From an uncultured Lachnobacterium sp. (GTDB taxonomy: Bacteria > Bacillota > Clostridia > Lachnospirales > Lachnospiraceae): a stretch of DNA of 7,104 nt. Both the position numbers and the translations under genes were made by a program. The notes under the pieces were generated by a model. That model searched no databases. It worked only from the letters and a program-made list of their open reading frames with translations, and was not told the origin of the DNA. Of this stretch, positions 5,832 through 7,104 are shown in pieces; within the stretch, counting starts at the first letter, position 1, and every line of letters begins with the position of its first letter. Where the stretch lies: contig URLU01000115.1 of assembly GCA_900548765.1 (NCBI GenBank), forward strand, positions 1 to 7,104, written 5' to 3'.

Positions 5832-7104
5832 ATGAAAAAGAAGGTATTATGTGCATTATTATGTACAACAATGGTGGCATCCATGTTCACTGCATGCGGA
5901 TCATCTGATAGTGGCAGTTCAGATGCAGGCAGCAGCGGAAGTGCAGGTGGAACAGAGAGTGAGGACTCTGATGCTGCAGTAGAGACATCAAGTGATGGAA
6001 AAGTATTAAACATCTACTGCTGGAATGAAGAGTTTAAGAGCCGTATCACAGATCATTATCCAGATTATGAGGAAGTAGATGCTACTCATGGTAAGATTGG
6101 TGATGTGGACGTGGTTTGGAATATTACACCAAACGATGACAATGCATATCAGAACAATCTGGATGCAACATTATTAAATCAGGACGGTGCAGCCACTGAT
6201 GACAAGATTGACCTCTTCCTTGTTGAGGCAGATTATGCACTGAAGTATATAGATTCTGATTACACAATGCCAGTTAAGGATCTTGGAATTACAGACAGTG
6301 ATATTTCTAAGCAGTACAAATATACACAGGATGTAGTTACAGATTCTAATGGAGTATTAAAAGGACTTTCATGGCAGGGCTGTCCTGGTGTACTTTTCTA
6401 TAACAGAGAAGCTGCAAAAGAAGTCCTTGGAACAGATGATCCAGACGAAGTTCAGGCATATGTATCTGACTGGGATACCTTCAATGATACAGCAGAGAAG
6501 ATGAAAGCTGCCGGATACAAGATGACATCTACAGTTAACGATACATACCGTGTATATTCTAACAATGTTTCAGAGAAATGGGTTAGCGATGACGGAAAAG
6601 TACAGATTGATGACAACATCATGAAGTGGGTTGATGATTCTAAGGAATTAGTTGATGCTGGTGAGACAGGAACAAGCGAACTCTGGTCAGATGACTGGAA
6701 GAAGGGCTTCTATCCAGAAGGAAAGGTATTCTGCTACTTTGGACCTGCATGGCTTGTAAACTTTTCAATGGCAGCAGATGAAGATGGTTCTATCGGAAAC
6801 CAGGGCGGCTGGGGAGCAGCTCAGGGACCACAGGGCTTCTTCTGGGGCGGTACTTGGATTTGTGCAGCAGAGGGAACAGACAATGCTGACCTTATTAAGG
6901 ACATCATGCTCAAGATGACAACAGATGATGATATCATGAAGGATATCGTTGTTGCAGATGATGATTTCGTAAACAACAGCACAGTAATGGATGGATTAGC
7001 AGATGGCTCTATCTTAGGAAAGGACGACAAGCCTTACACAAGTGATATTCTTGGTGGACAGAACCCATTGCCAATGTACACAGCAGGTGTTGAAACTCTC
7101 GACT
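5832..7104 (+). CDS. Sugar ABC transporter substrate-binding lipoprotein (3' end outside window)
   Basis: The first 424 codons are present and the frame is open to the window end. The protein starts with a lipoprotein signal peptide: KKK, a hydrophobic stretch (about 5-19), then a lipobox FTAC with the lipidated cysteine at C22. A flexible Ser/Gly/Asp-rich linker follows (about 23-56). The binding domain begins at about 58 (KVLNIYCWNEEFKSRI) and resembles family 1 extracellular solute-binding proteins, with the characteristic GVLFYNREAAKEVLG (about 194-208). Aromatic residues such as those in CYFGPAWLVNF and FFWGGTWIC could stack against sugar rings. It would sit on the outer face of the membrane and deliver sugar to permeases expected beyond 7104. 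The neighbouring cellobiose phosphorylase and regulator suggest cellobiose or short cello-oligosaccharides as substrate, but the sequence alone does not prove this. It is probably cotranscribed with the regulator gene. It is strikingly rich in Asp, consistent with a secreted acidic protein. Confidence 0.9.
   Translation, partial: MKKKVLCALLCTTMVASMFTACGSSDSGSSDAGSSGSAGGTESEDSDAAVETSSDGKVLNIYCWNEEFKSRITDHYPDYEEVDATHGKIGDVDVVWNITPNDDNAYQNNLDATLLNQDGAATDDKIDLFLVEADYALKYIDSDYTMPVKDLGITDSDISKQYKYTQDVVTDSNGVLKGLSWQGCPGVLFYNREAAKEVLGTDDPDEVQAYVSDWDTFNDTAEKMKAAGYKMTSTVNDTYRVYSNNVSEKWVSDDGKVQIDDNIMKWVDDSKELVDAGETGTSELWSDDWKKGFYPEGKVFCYFGPAWLVNFSMAADEDGSIGNQGGWGAAQGPQGFFWGGTWICAAEGTDNADLIKDIMLKMTTDDDIMKDIVVADDDFVNNSTVMDGLADGSILGKDDKPYTSDILGGQNPLPMYTAGVETLD

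Noticed and set aside
6821..7030. Minus-strand reading frame inside the binding-protein gene
   Set aside because: It is antisense to an open, well-supported lipoprotein coding sequence, and its serine-rich translation is the usual shadow pattern.

Overview
The window looks like a piece of chromosome from a Gram-positive anaerobe of the Clostridia, most plausibly a Lachnospiraceae member (Butyrivibrio/Roseburia/Eubacterium-like). This rests on fairly AT-rich DNA, strong AGGAGG-type ribosome binding sites, a lipoprotein-type sugar-binding protein with a Ser/Gly/Asp-rich linker, and an intracellular phosphorolytic enzyme for cellulose breakdown products. The organism assignment is inference; no rRNA or other marker gene is present.

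Layout. Positions 1-156 hold no gene that I can support. A PAS-GAF-GGDEF diguanylate cyclase gene runs on the minus strand (157-1509), preceded by an extended -10 promoter. A 430-bp gap follows (1510-1939). It contains that promoter, a short decayed reading frame resembling the first residues of a Cro/CI-type regulator, and a compact repeat element (1822-1898) with 20-bp perfect inverted arms plus an internal direct repeat. This element probably also terminates transcription. Next comes a full-length GH94 cellobiose phosphorylase gene on the minus strand (1940-4396). A 354-bp divergent control region (4397-4750) separates it from a LacI-family repressor gene on the plus strand (4751-5767). Sixty-four bases later begins a sugar ABC transporter substrate-binding lipoprotein gene (5832 onward), cut off by the window end.

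How it works together. The right-hand two thirds read as a cellobiose/cello-oligosaccharide utilisation locus. The lipoprotein captures the sugar outside the cell, permeases presumably encoded beyond 7104 import it, and the cytoplasmic phosphorylase splits cellobiose with phosphate into glucose and glucose-1-phosphate, saving ATP. The repressor is encoded between them. Two related CG-centred operator-like sites (4414-4431 and 4705-4722, 14 of 18 bases shared) lie just downstream of the predicted -10 boxes of the two divergent promoters. This suggests that one repressor controls both the enzyme and its own gene together with the transporter.

I do not see a clearly unprecedented system. The items most worth a second look are the repeat element with its mutually exclusive hairpins, the paired operators, and the cyclase with a cysteine-bearing PAS domain and no inhibitory site.
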